DNA from: Actinomycetes bacterium
Lineage (GTDB): Bacteria > Actinomycetota > Acidimicrobiia > Acidimicrobiales > RAAP-2
DNA: 64,000 nt
Assembly (NCBI GenBank): GCA_021785695.1
Contig: JAJYEQ010000008.1
Location: 1-64,000, forward strand
Direction: 5' to 3'
Shown: in pieces, positions 45,956-55,473 of the stretch
Layout of the letters: every line of letters starts with the position of its first letter
Position numbering within the stretch: the stretch's first letter is position 1
The notes under the pieces: model-generated
Databases searched by the model: none
Told to the model about the DNA's origin: nothing
The model's input: only the letters and a program-made list of their open reading frames with translations
Position numbers and translations under genes: made by a program

Positions 45956-48516
45956 CGCGTCTCCAGTCGGACCTGGGCCACGGTCGCGCCCTCCTCGATC
46001 ACGTCGGCGAGGATGTCGTCGCCGTCGAAGGTCCCGGTGGCGCCGTCCAGGCTCACGACGCCACGCGGCAGCCCCTCGTCAATGCGCACCCGCAGGGCCG
46101 TCCGGCGGGCGACGCCGCGCACCGCGACCTCGTCGCCCGACGCCAGGCCGAGCCGGTCGGCGTCGGTGGGGTGCAGGCCGAGCGTCAGTGGCACGCGCAG
46201 CTCGGCCAGGGCCGGCGACGCGGCCAGGGCGGCCCCGTGGTCGTAGAGGCGTCGGGCGACCAGGACGCGCCAGGCGTAGGCGTCGAGCGGCGGCACGGTG
46301 ACCTCGGCGATCGCCACCTGGGCGAGCGCCGGCACCACGTTGCCTCGCGCGTCGGCCTCGACGTCGAGGGACAGCGTGTCGCCGGCGAACGACGCCAGCC
46401 CCACGGCGTCGGCCGAGCGGATGCCCGGGAAGGCGATCGGGTCGAGCACCCGGCGCGACGAGGTGGCACCGGTCCCGGCCACGACGCCGTCGATGCTCGC
46501 GCTGGTCAGCACGGTGTGTGCGGGATAGCCCGTCGTCCGCTCGATGACGGCGGCGGCGGCCTCAGCCGTGTCGTAGTCGAGCGCCTGACCCAGCTCGGTG
46601 GCCAGCTCGGCGGCGATGGTGACATCGGACCAGGCGGCGCCCGGCGCGCTGATCTTGGCCACCACGGCGCTGACCCGACCCTCGAGGTTGGTCACGGTCC
46701 CGCTGCGCTCGTGCTGGACGTGCGCGGGCAGCACGACGTCGGCGTAGGCCAGCGTCGGCGACCCGTGTCCGGTCACGGCGACGACCGCCGCGGCCTCCAG
46801 GGCCGCCGCGGCACCCTGGCGATCCAGGACGTTGCCCACCAGGTCGGCGCCCAGGAGCAGCACGGCGCTCTGCTCGCCGCGCCGCAGCGCGTCGAGCTGC
46901 GCGAGCGTGTCGCGCCCCCGGGCCGAGGCGTCATACACCCGTCCGGGACGCCACTGGGCCGCCAGACCCATGTCGAGCGCTCCGCGCACGTTGCCGCGAC
47001 GCAGCGCCACCAGGAACCGGGCCTTCGGCAGTCCCGTCGCCAGCCGGAGGGCAGCTCGCTCGGCGATGCCGGGATGCTCGGCGAGGTTCGGCCGTCCCAC
47101 CACGACCACGACGCCCTCCCCGTCGCCCAGGAGCTCGCGCGCGGCGCTCACGGCGTCGGCGCCGGCGGGACGTGCCGCGTCGACCAGGGCGCTGGCGATG
47201 TCGGCGGCCTCCCCGGGCACCACGGGAATCACGACCCGGGCCAGCGACCGCAGGGCACTGGGTCCCGAGGCCAGCTCGATCAGAGCGGTGCGGCCCGCGG
47301 CGACACCCTCGCGCAGGCGCAAGAACATCACGGGGAGCTCCTCGCGCAAGTCGCCCGTCAGGGTCACCACGACACGAGCGGCGGCCGCGTCGTCGATGGT
47401 GGCCGCCGGCAGGGACTGGACCAGCGTGGGATCCAGGCCGTCGCCGTACTGGGCATCCAGGTGCGGGCTGCCCAAGACGTCACGCACCACCTGCTGCCAG
47501 GCGAAGGCGCCCTCGTTGGTCAGCGCGGCGCCCCCAATGGCGCCCACGCCATCGGGACCGGGTGCGCGCAGCAGCGCGGCCGCCCGGGCCAGGGCGTCGC
47601 CCCAGGTCGTGGGGACGAGCCCGCCGTCGCGGCGCACCAGGGGGGTGGTGATGCGGGCTCGGGGGTCCAGGGGGTCGGCGCGGTCGGCGTGGCCGTCGAT
47701 CGCGTCGAGGGTGAAGCGACCCTTGTCGCACAGCCAGCCGTGGTTGACGGCGTCGCTGTCCACCCCGAGCACGCGCGTGAGGCGGTTGCCGCTGGACTGG
47801 ACGGCCACGCGGCAGCCCACCGCACAGGTCGTGCAGGTGCTCTCGACCTGGGCCAGGTCCCAGGGTCGCGCGGTGAACCGGTACGGCCGCGCCGTCAGCG
47901 CGCCCACCGGGCAGATCTGGACGGTGTTGCCCGAGAAGACCGAGTCGAAGGGCTGCGTCGGGCTGGTCGCCACCTCGATGAGGTCACCGCGCCCGGCGAA
48001 GTCGATCTGCGCGTCGCCGGCGACCTGCGCGGCAAAGCGCGTGCAGCGCGAGCACTGGATGCACCGCTCGCGGTCCAGCAGCACCAGCGGGCCGATCTCG
48101 ACGGGCTTGACGAAGTGGCGCTTCTCCTCGATGAAGCGGGTCTCCCCCGACCCGTGGGCCAGGGTCTGGTCCTGCAACGGGCACTCGCCGCCCTTGTCGC
48201 ACACCGGGCAGTCCAGGGGGTGATTGGCCAGCAGGAACTCCAGGACGCCGTCTTGGGCCTTCTTGGTCTTGTCCGAGTCGGTCCTCACCACCATGCCGTC
48301 GTTGACTCGCACGAAGCAGGAGGGCTGCAGCGTGGACCCGCGCGGGCTCTCCACCTCGACCAGGCACATGCGGCACACCCCCACGGGCTCCATGCGCGGG
48401 TGGTAGCAGAAGCGCGGGATGAAGACGCCGGCGTGCTCGGCGGCCTCGATCAGCAGCTCGCCGGGCCGGGCCGCGACGACGCGCCCGTTCAGGGTGATCG
48501 AGATGGGCTCACTCAT
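45952..48516 (-). CDS. nuoG: NADH-quinone oxidoreductase subunit G
   Basis: 854 residues. The N-terminal [2Fe-2S] ferredoxin domain has CRMCLVEVE with an upstream Cys; the His/Cys site follows, with CPVCDKGGECPLQD and RCIQCSRCTRF, then a 4Fe-4S site in CTTCAVGCRV of the molybdopterin-oxidoreductase-like part (about 215 onward). That C-terminal region is a non-catalytic remnant fold in complex I. It overlaps nuoF by 8 bases. Confidence 0.94.
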   Translation of the reverse strand: MSEPISITLNGRVVAARPGELLIEAAEHAGVFIPRFCYHPRMEPVGVCRMCLVEVESPRGSTLQPSCFVRVNDGMVVRTDSDKTKKAQDGVLEFLLANHPLDCPVCDKGGECPLQDQTLAHGSGETRFIEEKRHFVKPVEIGPLVLLDRERCIQCSRCTRFAAQVAGDAQIDFAGRGDLIEVATSPTQPFDSVFSGNTVQICPVGALTARPYRFTARPWDLAQVESTCTTCAVGCRVAVQSSGNRLTRVLGVDSDAVNHGWLCDKGRFTLDAIDGHADRADPLDPRARITTPLVRRDGGLVPTTWGDALARAAALLRAPGPDGVGAIGGAALTNEGAFAWQQVVRDVLGSPHLDAQYGDGLDPTLVQSLPAATIDDAAAARVVVTLTGDLREELPVMFLRLREGVAAGRTALIELASGPSALRSLARVVIPVVPGEAADIASALVDAARPAGADAVSAARELLGDGEGVVVVVGRPNLAEHPGIAERAALRLATGLPKARFLVALRRGNVRGALDMGLAAQWRPGRVYDASARGRDTLAQLDALRRGEQSAVLLLGADLVGNVLDRQGAAAALEAAAVVAVTGHGSPTLAYADVVLPAHVQHERSGTVTNLEGRVSAVVAKISAPGAAWSDVTIAAELATELGQALDYDTAEAAAAVIERTTGYPAHTVLTSASIDGVVAGTGATSSRRVLDPIAFPGIRSADAVGLASFAGDTLSLDVEADARGNVVPALAQVAIAEVTVPPLDAYAWRVLVARRLYDHGAALAASPALAELRVPLTLGLHPTDADRLGLASGDEVAVRGVARRTALRVRIDEGLPRGVVSLDGATGTFDGDDILADVIEEGATVAQVRLETR

Positions 48517-49813
48517 GCGGGCAGCTCCCGTGCTGGACGTGCGCGTAGAAGTCGTCGCGGAATCTGGAGATCGCCGAGGTGATCGACGAGGGGATCGACG
48601 GGCCCAGCACGCAGATGGTGGTCTGCTGGGGCGGCCAGTTCAGCCCGGGCGAGATGTTGTCGCACAGGTCGAGCAGCACGTCGACGTCCTCGGTGCGCCC
48701 GCCGCCGTGCTCCAGGCGGTAGAGGATCCGCTCGACCCACCCGGATCCCTCCCGGCAGGGCGTGCACTGCCCGCACGACTCGCGCGAGAAGAACTTGGTG
48801 ATCCGCCAGGCCGCGCGCACCACGCAGGTGGTGTCGTCCATGACGACGATGGAGCCCGAACCCAGCATCGAGCCGGCCGCGCCGACCTCGTCTTGGCCCA
48901 GCACCATGTCCAGGTGCTCGGGGCCGAACCAGGGCGCCGACACGCCGCCGGGGATGAAGGCTCGCAGCTCGTGCCCGCCCGGGATGCCCCCGCCCAGCCG
49001 GTCGTCGAAGATCAGGTCGCGGAAGGTGTTCTTGACCATCTCGATCTCGTAGACGCCGGGCCGGTTCACGCGACCCGAGAGCGCGAACATGCGCGTGCCC
49101 GTGGAGCGCCCGCCGCCCAGGGCGGCGAAGGCCGCCCCGCCGTTGAGGACGATCCAGGGGAGGTTCGACATCGTCTCGACGTTGTTGACGACGGTGGGCT
49201 CGCCGTACAGACCGGTCACGGCCGGGAAGAACGGCGGCTTGATGCGCGGGAAGCCCCGCTTGCCCTCGAGGGCCTCGAGCAGGGCGGTCTCCTCGCCGCA
49301 GATGTAGGCGCCGGCCCCCGGGTGCACGACGAGGTCCACCGAGAAGCCCGAGCCGAAGATGTTGCGGCCCAGCGCTCCGTGCTCGTAGGCCTCGTTGATG
49401 GCCTGCTGGACCCGCTCGAGACCGAGAGCGAACTCCCCGCGCAAGAAGATGAAGGCCTGGGTGACCTGCAGCGCGTAGGCCGCGATCACCACGCCCTCGA
49501 CCAGCTGGTGCGGGTCGCGCTCGACCAGGTAGTGGTCCTTGAAGGTGGCCGGCTCGGACTCGTCCCCGTTGACCACCAGGTACGAGATCGGCGCCTTGCG
49601 CAACATCGACCACTTGCGCCCGGCGGGGAATCCCGCGCCGCCGCGACCCAGCAGCGAGGCGGCGTCGACCTCGGCGGCGACCGCCTCGGGGTGCATCGTG
49701 AGCGCCTGGCGCAGCCCCCGGTATCCCCCGGTGTCCAGGTAGCGCGCCAGCGTGTGCGAGTCGGCCAGGTCGCGGCGCGCCGTGACGATGGGTGGAGTGT
49801 CGACGGCCGCCAC
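48509..49813 (-). CDS. nuoF: NADH-quinone oxidoreductase subunit F
   Basis: 434 residues; binds NADH, FMN and cluster N3. FMN/NADH-site GRGGAGFPAGRKW about residues 57-69, GAYICGEETALLEALEG and the cluster motif ESCGQCTPCREGS with a later Cys are visible. GTG at 49813 shares one base with the nuoE stop (TAGTG). Longer upstream extension is nuoE read out of frame and not coding. Confidence 0.95.
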   Translation of the reverse strand: MAAVDTPPIVTARRDLADSHTLARYLDTGGYRGLRQALTMHPEAVAAEVDAASLLGRGGAGFPAGRKWSMLRKAPISYLVVNGDESEPATFKDHYLVERDPHQLVEGVVIAAYALQVTQAFIFLRGEFALGLERVQQAINEAYEHGALGRNIFGSGFSVDLVVHPGAGAYICGEETALLEALEGKRGFPRIKPPFFPAVTGLYGEPTVVNNVETMSNLPWIVLNGGAAFAALGGGRSTGTRMFALSGRVNRPGVYEIEMVKNTFRDLIFDDRLGGGIPGGHELRAFIPGGVSAPWFGPEHLDMVLGQDEVGAAGSMLGSGSIVVMDDTTCVVRAAWRITKFFSRESCGQCTPCREGSGWVERILYRLEHGGGRTEDVDVLLDLCDNISPGLNWPPQQTTICVLGPSIPSSITSAISRFRDDFYAHVQHGSCPHE

Positions 49814-50439
49814 TACGAGGCCTCCGACGCCGCGGCCTCGCGGGCCTCGCGCTCGGCGCGCGCCTGGGCGCGCTCCTCGGCCAGCTCGGCGGCGCCGACC
49901 CGCAGCCCGCCCGAGCGGCGCACGCGGATCAGCGTGCCGTGCGGCGGGATGTCGTGGTCGCGGCGCCCGGCGCGCAGGTCCTCGACCAACCGGTCGAGCT
50001 CCTCGGGCGTGGTGGCGTGCACGTAGCGGTGGTTGACCTGCACGGCGGGCGCGATGTTGCAGTCGGCCAGGCACTCGGTCTCCTCGAGGGTGAAGAGGCC
50101 GTCGGCGCTGGTGTGGCCGACCTCGCAGCCCAGCGTGCGGCGCGCGTGCTCCAGCAGATCCTCGCCTCCGGCGAGCAGGCACGCGATGTTCGTGCAGACG
50201 CCCACCACGTAGCGGCCCACCGGCTCGAGGTGGAACATGTCGTAGAAGGCCGCCGTGCCCCGGACCTCGGCCGGCGTGGTCCCGGTCAGCTCGGCGACCT
50301 CGGCCATGCCGGCGTCGCTCAGGTACCCGTCTTGCTCCTGGGCCAGGTGCAGCAGCGGCAGCATCGCCGAGCGACGGCGCGGGTACAGCGACACCAGCTC
50401 CTCGGCCCGCTGGCGGATGTCACTGCGGAAATAGGTCAT
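49813..50439 (-). CDS. nuoE: NADH-quinone oxidoreductase subunit E
   Basis: 208 residues. A thioredoxin-like [2Fe-2S] protein: ligands lie in VCTNIACLL and ECLADCNIAPAV (cluster N1a). The tail of about 45 residues is Ala/Glu/Arg-rich and probably extends as a helix. ATG at 50439 overlaps the nuoD stop (ATGA). Confidence 0.95.
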   Translation of the reverse strand: MTYFRSDIRQRAEELVSLYPRRRSAMLPLLHLAQEQDGYLSDAGMAEVAELTGTTPAEVRGTAAFYDMFHLEPVGRYVVGVCTNIACLLAGGEDLLEHARRTLGCEVGHTSADGLFTLEETECLADCNIAPAVQVNHRYVHATTPEELDRLVEDLRAGRRDHDIPPHGTLIRVRRSGGLRVGAAELAEERAQARAEREAREAAASEAS

Positions 50440-51788
50440 CGATCCACTTCTCCCATGATGGGGTCGACCGTCGAGATGACGGTGATGGCGTCGGACATCG
50501 AGCCCCCGCGCATCAGCAGCGGGATGGCCTGCAGGTTGACGAAGCTCGGACCCCGCACGTGCAGGCGGTAGGGCTTGGCGCCGCCGTCGGAGACCAGGTA
50601 GCAGCCCAGCTCGCCGCGCGGCGACTCGACGGCCGAGTACACCTCGCCGGCGGGCACGTGGAACCCCTCGGTGAAGAGCTTGAAGTGGTGGATGAGGGCC
50701 TCCATGGACTCGCCGATCCGCGCGCGCGGCGGCGGCGTGACCTTGGGGTCCTGGCTGCGGTAGTCGCCGGCGGGCATGCGCTCGACGCACTGGCGCACGA
50801 TCCGCACAGACTCGCGGATCTCGTTGAGGCGCACGGCGTACCGGTCGAAGTTGTCACCGTAGGTCCCCACGATCACGTCGAAGTCGACCTCGTCGTAGGC
50901 CAGGTACGGCATGGTCCGGCGCAGGTCCCAGGCCACACCCGTCGAGCGCAGGAGCGGGCCCGTCACCGAGAGGGCCAGCGCCTCCTCGGCCGTGATGGGG
51001 GCGACGCCGACCATGCGCTCGCGGAAGATCGGCTGTCCCGTCAGGAGCTGGTCGTACTCGTAGGAGCGCTCCTCGATGGTGTCGCAGATGACGGTCACGT
51101 CATCCTGCCAGCCGTCGGGCAGGTCCGCCGCCACACCCCCGGGGCGCACGTAGTTCAGGTTCATGCGCAGGCCGGCCGTCTTCTCGAAGAACGCCAGGAT
51201 CAGCTCGCGCTCGCGGAAGCCGAAGATCATCATGGTCGTAGAGCCCACGTCCATGCCGTTGGTCGCCATCCACACCAGATGGGACGCGATGCGGTTCAGC
51301 TCGGACATCATCATCCGGATCCACACGGCGCGCTCGGGCACCTCGAGGTCCAGCAGCTTCTCGATGGCCATCGCGTAGCTCAGCTCGTTGATGACCGGGC
51401 TCAGGTAGTCCATGCGCGTCACGTTGACGCCGCCCTGGACGAAGCTGAGTTGCTCGCCCGTCTTCTCCATCCCGGTGTGGAGGTAGCCGATCACCGGCTT
51501 GGCGCGCAAGATGAACTCACCGTCGAGCTCGATCATGATCCGCAGCACCCCGTGGGTCGAGGGGTGCGACGGACCCATGTTCAAGATCATCGTCTCGTCG
51601 TCGTGGCGCTCGATGTCGACGTCGCTGGGGTCGAACCCGTGGCCCTCGAGGTGCACGACCGAGCCGACCTCGCGGCCCAGCTCGGCCGGCGAGGTGGCCG
51701 TGCGCGCGAGCAACTCCTGGGCGCCTTCGGACGTCTCGGCGGTCAGCAGGTCGGGGCGCTCGGCGACGCGGACGGTGGGATCGCTCAT
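50436..51788 (-). CDS. nuoD: NADH-quinone oxidoreductase subunit D
   Basis: 450 residues, the 49-kDa-type subunit lining the quinone pocket. LNMGPSHPSTHGVLRI, IGYLHTGMEKTGE, YLSPVINELSYAMAIEKLL and the C-terminal DPIMGEVDR are family hallmarks. About 60 unconserved residues precede the family core. Overlaps nuoC by 4 bases. Confidence 0.96.
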   Translation of the reverse strand: MSDPTVRVAERPDLLTAETSEGAQELLARTATSPAELGREVGSVVHLEGHGFDPSDVDIERHDDETMILNMGPSHPSTHGVLRIMIELDGEFILRAKPVIGYLHTGMEKTGEQLSFVQGGVNVTRMDYLSPVINELSYAMAIEKLLDLEVPERAVWIRMMMSELNRIASHLVWMATNGMDVGSTTMMIFGFRERELILAFFEKTAGLRMNLNYVRPGGVAADLPDGWQDDVTVICDTIEERSYEYDQLLTGQPIFRERMVGVAPITAEEALALSVTGPLLRSTGVAWDLRRTMPYLAYDEVDFDVIVGTYGDNFDRYAVRLNEIRESVRIVRQCVERMPAGDYRSQDPKVTPPPRARIGESMEALIHHFKLFTEGFHVPAGEVYSAVESPRGELGCYLVSDGGAKPYRLHVRGPSFVNLQAIPLLMRGGSMSDAITVISTVDPIMGEVDR

Positions 51789-52279
51789 CGGGGTCCTGGC
51801 GCCTCCTTGAACTGCACCGGCACGCGTCCGACGCTGTAGTCCTTCCGCAGGGGGTGACCCTCCCAGTCCTCGGGCATGAGGATCCGGGTCAGGTCCGGGT
51901 GGCCGGAGAACACGACGCCGAAGAGGTCGAAGGCCTCCCGCTCCATGGCCTCGCTGCCCGGGTAGATCGAGAACAGGCTGGCGACCTCGGGCTGCTCGTC
52001 GCCGGCCTGCACGCGGATCCGCACACGCTGGCGGCGCGACATGCTCAGCAGGTTGGTCACGACCTCGAAGCGCGTCGGCGTGACGCCGTCAGGAACCTCG
52101 CGGTCCGGGTGCTCGAGGTAGTCGACCGCGCACACGTCCACGCACAGCTCGAAGCCGTCGTCGTGCCAGGCCCGCACCAGGTCGAGGTACTGGTCGGGGC
52201 GCGGGAAGCAGCCGACGTCGGCGGCCCGGGCCTCGGCCACGATCACGTCGGCGGGCGCTGCGGCGGGGAGCTCGATCAC
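51785..52279 (-). CDS. nuoC: NADH-quinone oxidoreductase subunit C
   Basis: 164 residues from GTG at 52279; the 30-kDa-type subunit of the peripheral arm. [38 protein letters not shown] and the GHPLRKDY end are diagnostic. Overlaps nuoB and nuoD by 4 bases each. Confidence 0.95.
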   Translation of the reverse strand: MIELPAAAPADVIVAEARAADVGCFPRPDQYLDLVRAWHDDGFELCVDVCAVDYLEHPDREVPDGVTPTRFEVVTNLLSMSRRQRVRIRVQAGDEQPEVASLFSIYPGSEAMEREAFDLFGVVFSGHPDLTRILMPEDWEGHPLRKDYSVGRVPVQFKEAPGPR

Positions 52280-52839
52280 CGGGGCGTCCCCACCCGCACC
52301 GCCACGGGCACCTCGGGCGTCCAGGGACTGCCCTCGTGCTCCAGGTGCGTGGGCTGGCCGGTCTCGCGGCGGCGCAGGATCTCGCCGGTGCGGATCTGCT
52401 CGTGCAGCGTGAGGATCGCGTGCATCAGCGTCTCGGGACTGGGCGGGCAGCCCGGGGCGTAGACGTCGACCGGGATCACCTGGTCGACGCCCTGGACGAT
52501 CGCGTAGTTGTTGAACAGGCCGCCCGTCGAGGCGCACACGCCCATCGAGATGACCCACTTGGGCTCGGTCATCTGGTCGTACACCTGGCGCAGGACCGGT
52601 GCCATCTTCTGGGAGACGCGGCCGGCGACGATCATGAGGTCGGCCTGGCGCGGCGAGTTGCGGAACACCTCCATGCCGTAGCGGGCCAGGTCGTAGTCGG
52701 CCGCGCCCGACGCCATCATCTCGATGGCGCAGCACGCCAGTCCGAAGGTGGCCGGCCACACCGAGGCGCGCCGGGCCCAGCGGACCAGGTCCTCGACCCG
52801 CGAGGTGAGGAAGTTGTGCTGCAGGTCCTCGAAGCCCAT
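52276..52839 (-). CDS. nuoB: NADH-quinone oxidoreductase subunit B
   Basis: 187 residues; holds cluster N2, the last iron-sulfur centre before quinone. The tandem Cys of LACCAIEMM, a Cys in [10 protein letters not shown] and the Cys of APGCPPSPE are the ligands. ATG at 52839 shares one base with the nuoA stop (TGATG). Confidence 0.96.
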   Translation of the reverse strand: MGFEDLQHNFLTSRVEDLVRWARRASVWPATFGLACCAIEMMASGAADYDLARYGMEVFRNSPRQADLMIVAGRVSQKMAPVLRQVYDQMTEPKWVISMGVCASTGGLFNNYAIVQGVDQVIPVDVYAPGCPPSPETLMHAILTLHEQIRTGEILRRRETGQPTHLEHEGSPWTPEVPVAVRVGTPR

Positions 52840-53282
52840 CAGGCCGCCCTTCCCGGGTCCCCACCGATGCGCACGATCGTCGAGTCGCTGGTGCGCCCCG
52901 GGACGCCGCGCGTCAGGTGCTTGACCGGGCCCCACGTCAGCGCGCCCTCACTGAGCAAGAACAGCAGGGCCGCGAAGACGGCGGCCGAGAAGGCGAGGAC
53001 CTCGACGAGCCCGAAGAGCCCCAGCTGGCGGAACACCACCGCGAAGGGGTACATGAAGACGACCTCGATGTCGAAGATCACGAAGATCATCGCCACGAGG
53101 TAGAACCGGACCGGGAAGCGCTGGGGCGGCGCCACCAGGGGGACGATGCCGCACTCGTAGGGCGCGACCTTGGCGTCGGTGGGTCGCTTGTGCGGGGCGA
53201 GCCACGCCGAGGCGACGAAGGAGCCGGACGCGAACAGAACTCCCAGAATGAGGAGTCCCAGTAAGGGGAGGTACTGGTCCAC
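52839..53282 (-). CDS. nuoA: NADH-quinone oxidoreductase subunit A
   Basis: 147 residues, three membrane helices. [30 protein letters not shown] (in part) are diagnostic for the quinone-site loop. It opens the nuoA-N operon. The GTG start lacks a Shine-Dalgarno and follows a TAGAACAT stretch. It is divergent from the MenJ-like gene across 75 bases. Confidence 0.95.
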   Translation of the reverse strand: MDQYLPLLGLLILGVLFASGSFVASAWLAPHKRPTDAKVAPYECGIVPLVAPPQRFPVRFYLVAMIFVIFDIEVVFMYPFAVVFRQLGLFGLVEVLAFSAAVFAALLFLLSEGALTWGPVKHLTRGVPGRTSDSTIVRIGGDPGRAA

Positions 53283-53288
53283 GTCCGT

Positions 53289-53296
53289 ATGTTCTA
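53289..53296 (-). promoter_or_regulatory. Candidate leaderless -10 region of the nuo operon
   Basis: TAGAACAT: either TAGAAC with 8 bases, or GAACAT with 6 bases, before GTG at 53282. Both readings imply an mRNA with essentially no leader. Confidence 0.45.
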
Positions 53297-53345
53297 CCAG
53301 ACCGCACCGGGACCTCTCCCTCGCTGGCTGGCGGGACGAAGGTCC

Positions 53346-53351
53346 TAGGAT
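53346..53351 (+). promoter_or_regulatory. Leaderless -10 box of the MenJ-like gene
   Basis: TAGGAT, then TCCCCC, then GTG at 53358. Confidence 0.62.
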
Positions 53352-53357
53352 TCCCCC

Positions 53358-54686
53358 GTGCCTGAACTGCGTGACCTGGATGCGGACCAGATCTTCGACG
53401 TCGTCATCGTCGGAGCCGGCCCCAGCGGCAGCGCCTGCGCGTACTGGCTGGCTCGGGCCGGCTGGTCCGTCGCCCTGGTCGAGAAGAAGCAGCTCCCCCG
53501 GGCCAAGACGTGCGGCGACGGGCTCACGCCACGCTCGGTGCTCCAGCTGCGCGACATGGGCCTGGAAGACGCGGTGGCGGCCCGCGGGCACCGCTACGAC
53601 GGGCTGCGGGCCCACGGGTTCGGGGCCGCGATCGAGATGCGCTGGCCCGACCACGAGACCTTTCCCAACTACGGCTACACGATCACGCGGCTCGACCTGG
53701 ACGCCCTGGTGGCCGAGCACGCCGCCGCGGCGGGGGCGACGCTCCTGACGGGCGTGGAGGCGACGGGCCTCCTCGAGGCGGTCGAGGCGGCCGACGGGGG
53801 CCTGCGCTCGGCCAGCGGCGTCGCGGTCGTCGACCACGACGCGGCCGTGCACGCCGACGTGCGCGCGCACTTCGTGGTGGCCGCCGACGGGCAGAACTCC
53901 CGCCTGGGCCGCGAGCTGGGCGTCACGCGCATCCGCCAGTGGCCCCAGGGCATGGCCCTGCGCGGCTACTACCGCAGCTCGCGTGACCAGGAGCCTTGGA
54001 TCGAGTCGCACCTCGACATCCGCGACCCCGCCGGCAAGGTGGTGCCCGGCTACGGGTGGGTCTTCCCCCTCGGCGACGGGCGTGTCAACGTCGGCGTCGG
54101 GCTCCTGTCGACCGACGGCGCCTGGAAAGGCGTCAACACCACGCGCCTGCTGGAGTACTTCGTGGCTCAGGTCGGCGCCGCCTGGGGCCTCAACGAGGAG
54201 TCGCGCCTGAGCACGCCCACCGGCGGGCGCCTCCCCATGGGACTGGCGCGAGGTCCCCGCGTGGGGGCAAACACCCTGGTCGTGGGCGATGCCGGCGCCA
54301 CCGTCAACCCCTTCAACGGCGAGGGCATCGCCTACGCCTACGAGACCGGCCGCCTGGCCGCGGGAGTCCTGGGCGAGGCGCTCGCCGCCCAGGACCCGAC
54401 GCGGCTGCGCGCCTACGAGGACCGGCTGCGCGCCTACTACGGCGACTACTACCGCGTGGCGCGCGCCTTCGTGCGCCTGATCTCGGACCCCACGATCCTG
54501 ACCACCCTGGTGGCGGTGGGCATGCGGATCGAGCCGGTCATGCGCGAGGTCCTGACCGTCATGTCCAACCTGATGAGCAACGACCGCCAGGGCCCCGGCG
54601 AGATCGCCTATCGCGGCCTGGCCCGCCTCACCGCGATGCTGCCCGACCGGGCCCTCGAGACACTGGTCGGCGAGAGCCGGGACTGA
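53358..54686 (+). CDS. Geranylgeranyl-reductase-family flavoprotein, MenJ-like
   Basis: 442 residues. FAD-binding DVVIVGAGPSGSACAYWLARAG at about 16-36 (given in part), PRAKTCGDGLTPRSV about 48-62, and the second FAD segment LVVGDAGATVNPFNGEGI near 310 are typical. The family saturates isoprenoid double bonds; in mycobacteria MenJ reduces one double bond of the menaquinone side chain. Standing divergent from the nuo operon, a menaquinone-reductase role is a reasonable inference. A ZIP transporter follows 4 bases later. Confidence 0.83.
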   Translation: MPELRDLDADQIFDVVIVGAGPSGSACAYWLARAGWSVALVEKKQLPRAKTCGDGLTPRSVLQLRDMGLEDAVAARGHRYDGLRAHGFGAAIEMRWPDHETFPNYGYTITRLDLDALVAEHAAAAGATLLTGVEATGLLEAVEAADGGLRSASGVAVVDHDAAVHADVRAHFVVAADGQNSRLGRELGVTRIRQWPQGMALRGYYRSSRDQEPWIESHLDIRDPAGKVVPGYGWVFPLGDGRVNVGVGLLSTDGAWKGVNTTRLLEYFVAQVGAAWGLNEESRLSTPTGGRLPMGLARGPRVGANTLVVGDAGATVNPFNGEGIAYAYETGRLAAGVLGEALAAQDPTRLRAYEDRLRAYYGDYYRVARAFVRLISDPTILTTLVAVGMRIEPVMREVLTVMSNLMSNDRQGPGEIAYRGLARLTAMLPDRALETLVGESRD

Positions 54687-54690
54687 CTGC

Positions 54691-55473
54691 GTGACCTTCA
54701 CGCGCACGGTCCTGCTGGGCTTCATCGCGGGCGCCACGATCATCCTGGGCCTGCCCATCGCGCGCTGGCAGCGCCCCAGTGACCGCGTGCGCACCCTCCT
54801 GACTGCGCTGGCCACCGGCGTCTTGATGTTCCTGGTCATCGACGTGTTCTCGGCCGCCTACCAACCCGTCCAGGAGGCCGTGCGCGCGCTGCGCCACCAC
54901 GGCTCGCTGTCGCGGGCTGGGCTCGACGTCGCCGTGCTGCTGGGGGGAGCGGCCGTGGGCCTGCTCGGCCTGGCCCTCTACCCGCGGCGCTCGCCCGGCG
55001 CGGGCGCCTCCCCAGCCCGCGACCCGCGACGCCTGAGCCTGATGATCGCCACCGGCATCGGCCTGCACAACATGGGTGAGGGGCTGGCCATCGGCTCGAG
55101 CGCGCGCGCGGGGCTGCTCGGCCTGTCGACGGTGCTGGTCATCGGGTTCGCCCTGCACAACGCCACCGAGGGCTTCGGCATCGTGAGCCCCCTGGTGGGC
55201 GCGGCCCAACCTTCCTGGCGATACCTCGGCCTCACCGCGCTCATCGGGGGCGGCCCCACGACGCTCGGCACGCTGGTTGGCTGGGCGTGGTCCTCGCCGA
55301 CGCTGTCCATCGCGTTTCTCAGCCTGGCCGGCGGGTCGATCATCTTCGTGATCGCCCAGCTGCTCGGGGTGACCGCGCGCAGCGAGCATCAGACCACCGT
55401 GATGGTCGGGATCGCCCTGGGTCTGGTGGCCGGCTTCGTCACCGACCTGGTCGTCGGGTTCGCCGGCGGCTGA
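54691..55473 (+). CDS. ZIP-family divalent metal transporter
   Basis: 260 residues, about eight membrane helices. The metal-site helices carry LHNMGEG (125-131) and LHNATEG (155-161), the HNxxEG pair of ZIP proteins that move Zn2+, Fe2+ or Mn2+ into the cytoplasm. A His-poor loop near 100-115 differs from strongly zinc-regulated members. GTG start, co-directional with the MenJ-like gene. Its TGA stop is back to back with the stop of the next, convergent gene. Confidence 0.85.
   Translation: MTFTRTVLLGFIAGATIILGLPIARWQRPSDRVRTLLTALATGVLMFLVIDVFSAAYQPVQEAVRALRHHGSLSRAGLDVAVLLGGAAVGLLGLALYPRRSPGAGASPARDPRRLSLMIATGIGLHNMGEGLAIGSSARAGLLGLSTVLVIGFALHNATEGFGIVSPLVGAAQPSWRYLGLTALIGGGPTTLGTLVGWAWSSPTLSIAFLSLAGGSIIFVIAQLLGVTARSEHQTTVMVGIALGLVAGFVTDLVVGFAGG

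Noticed and set aside
46171-48582. About 800-codon plus-strand frame opposite nuoG
   Set aside because: nuoG is unmistakable on the minus strand; the opposite frame has no motif and ends beyond the operon boundary without a start signal.
49814-50182. Upstream extension of nuoF in frame
   Set aside because: This stretch is nuoE read in another frame; the start at 49813 overlaps the nuoE stop exactly as in the other nuo junctions.
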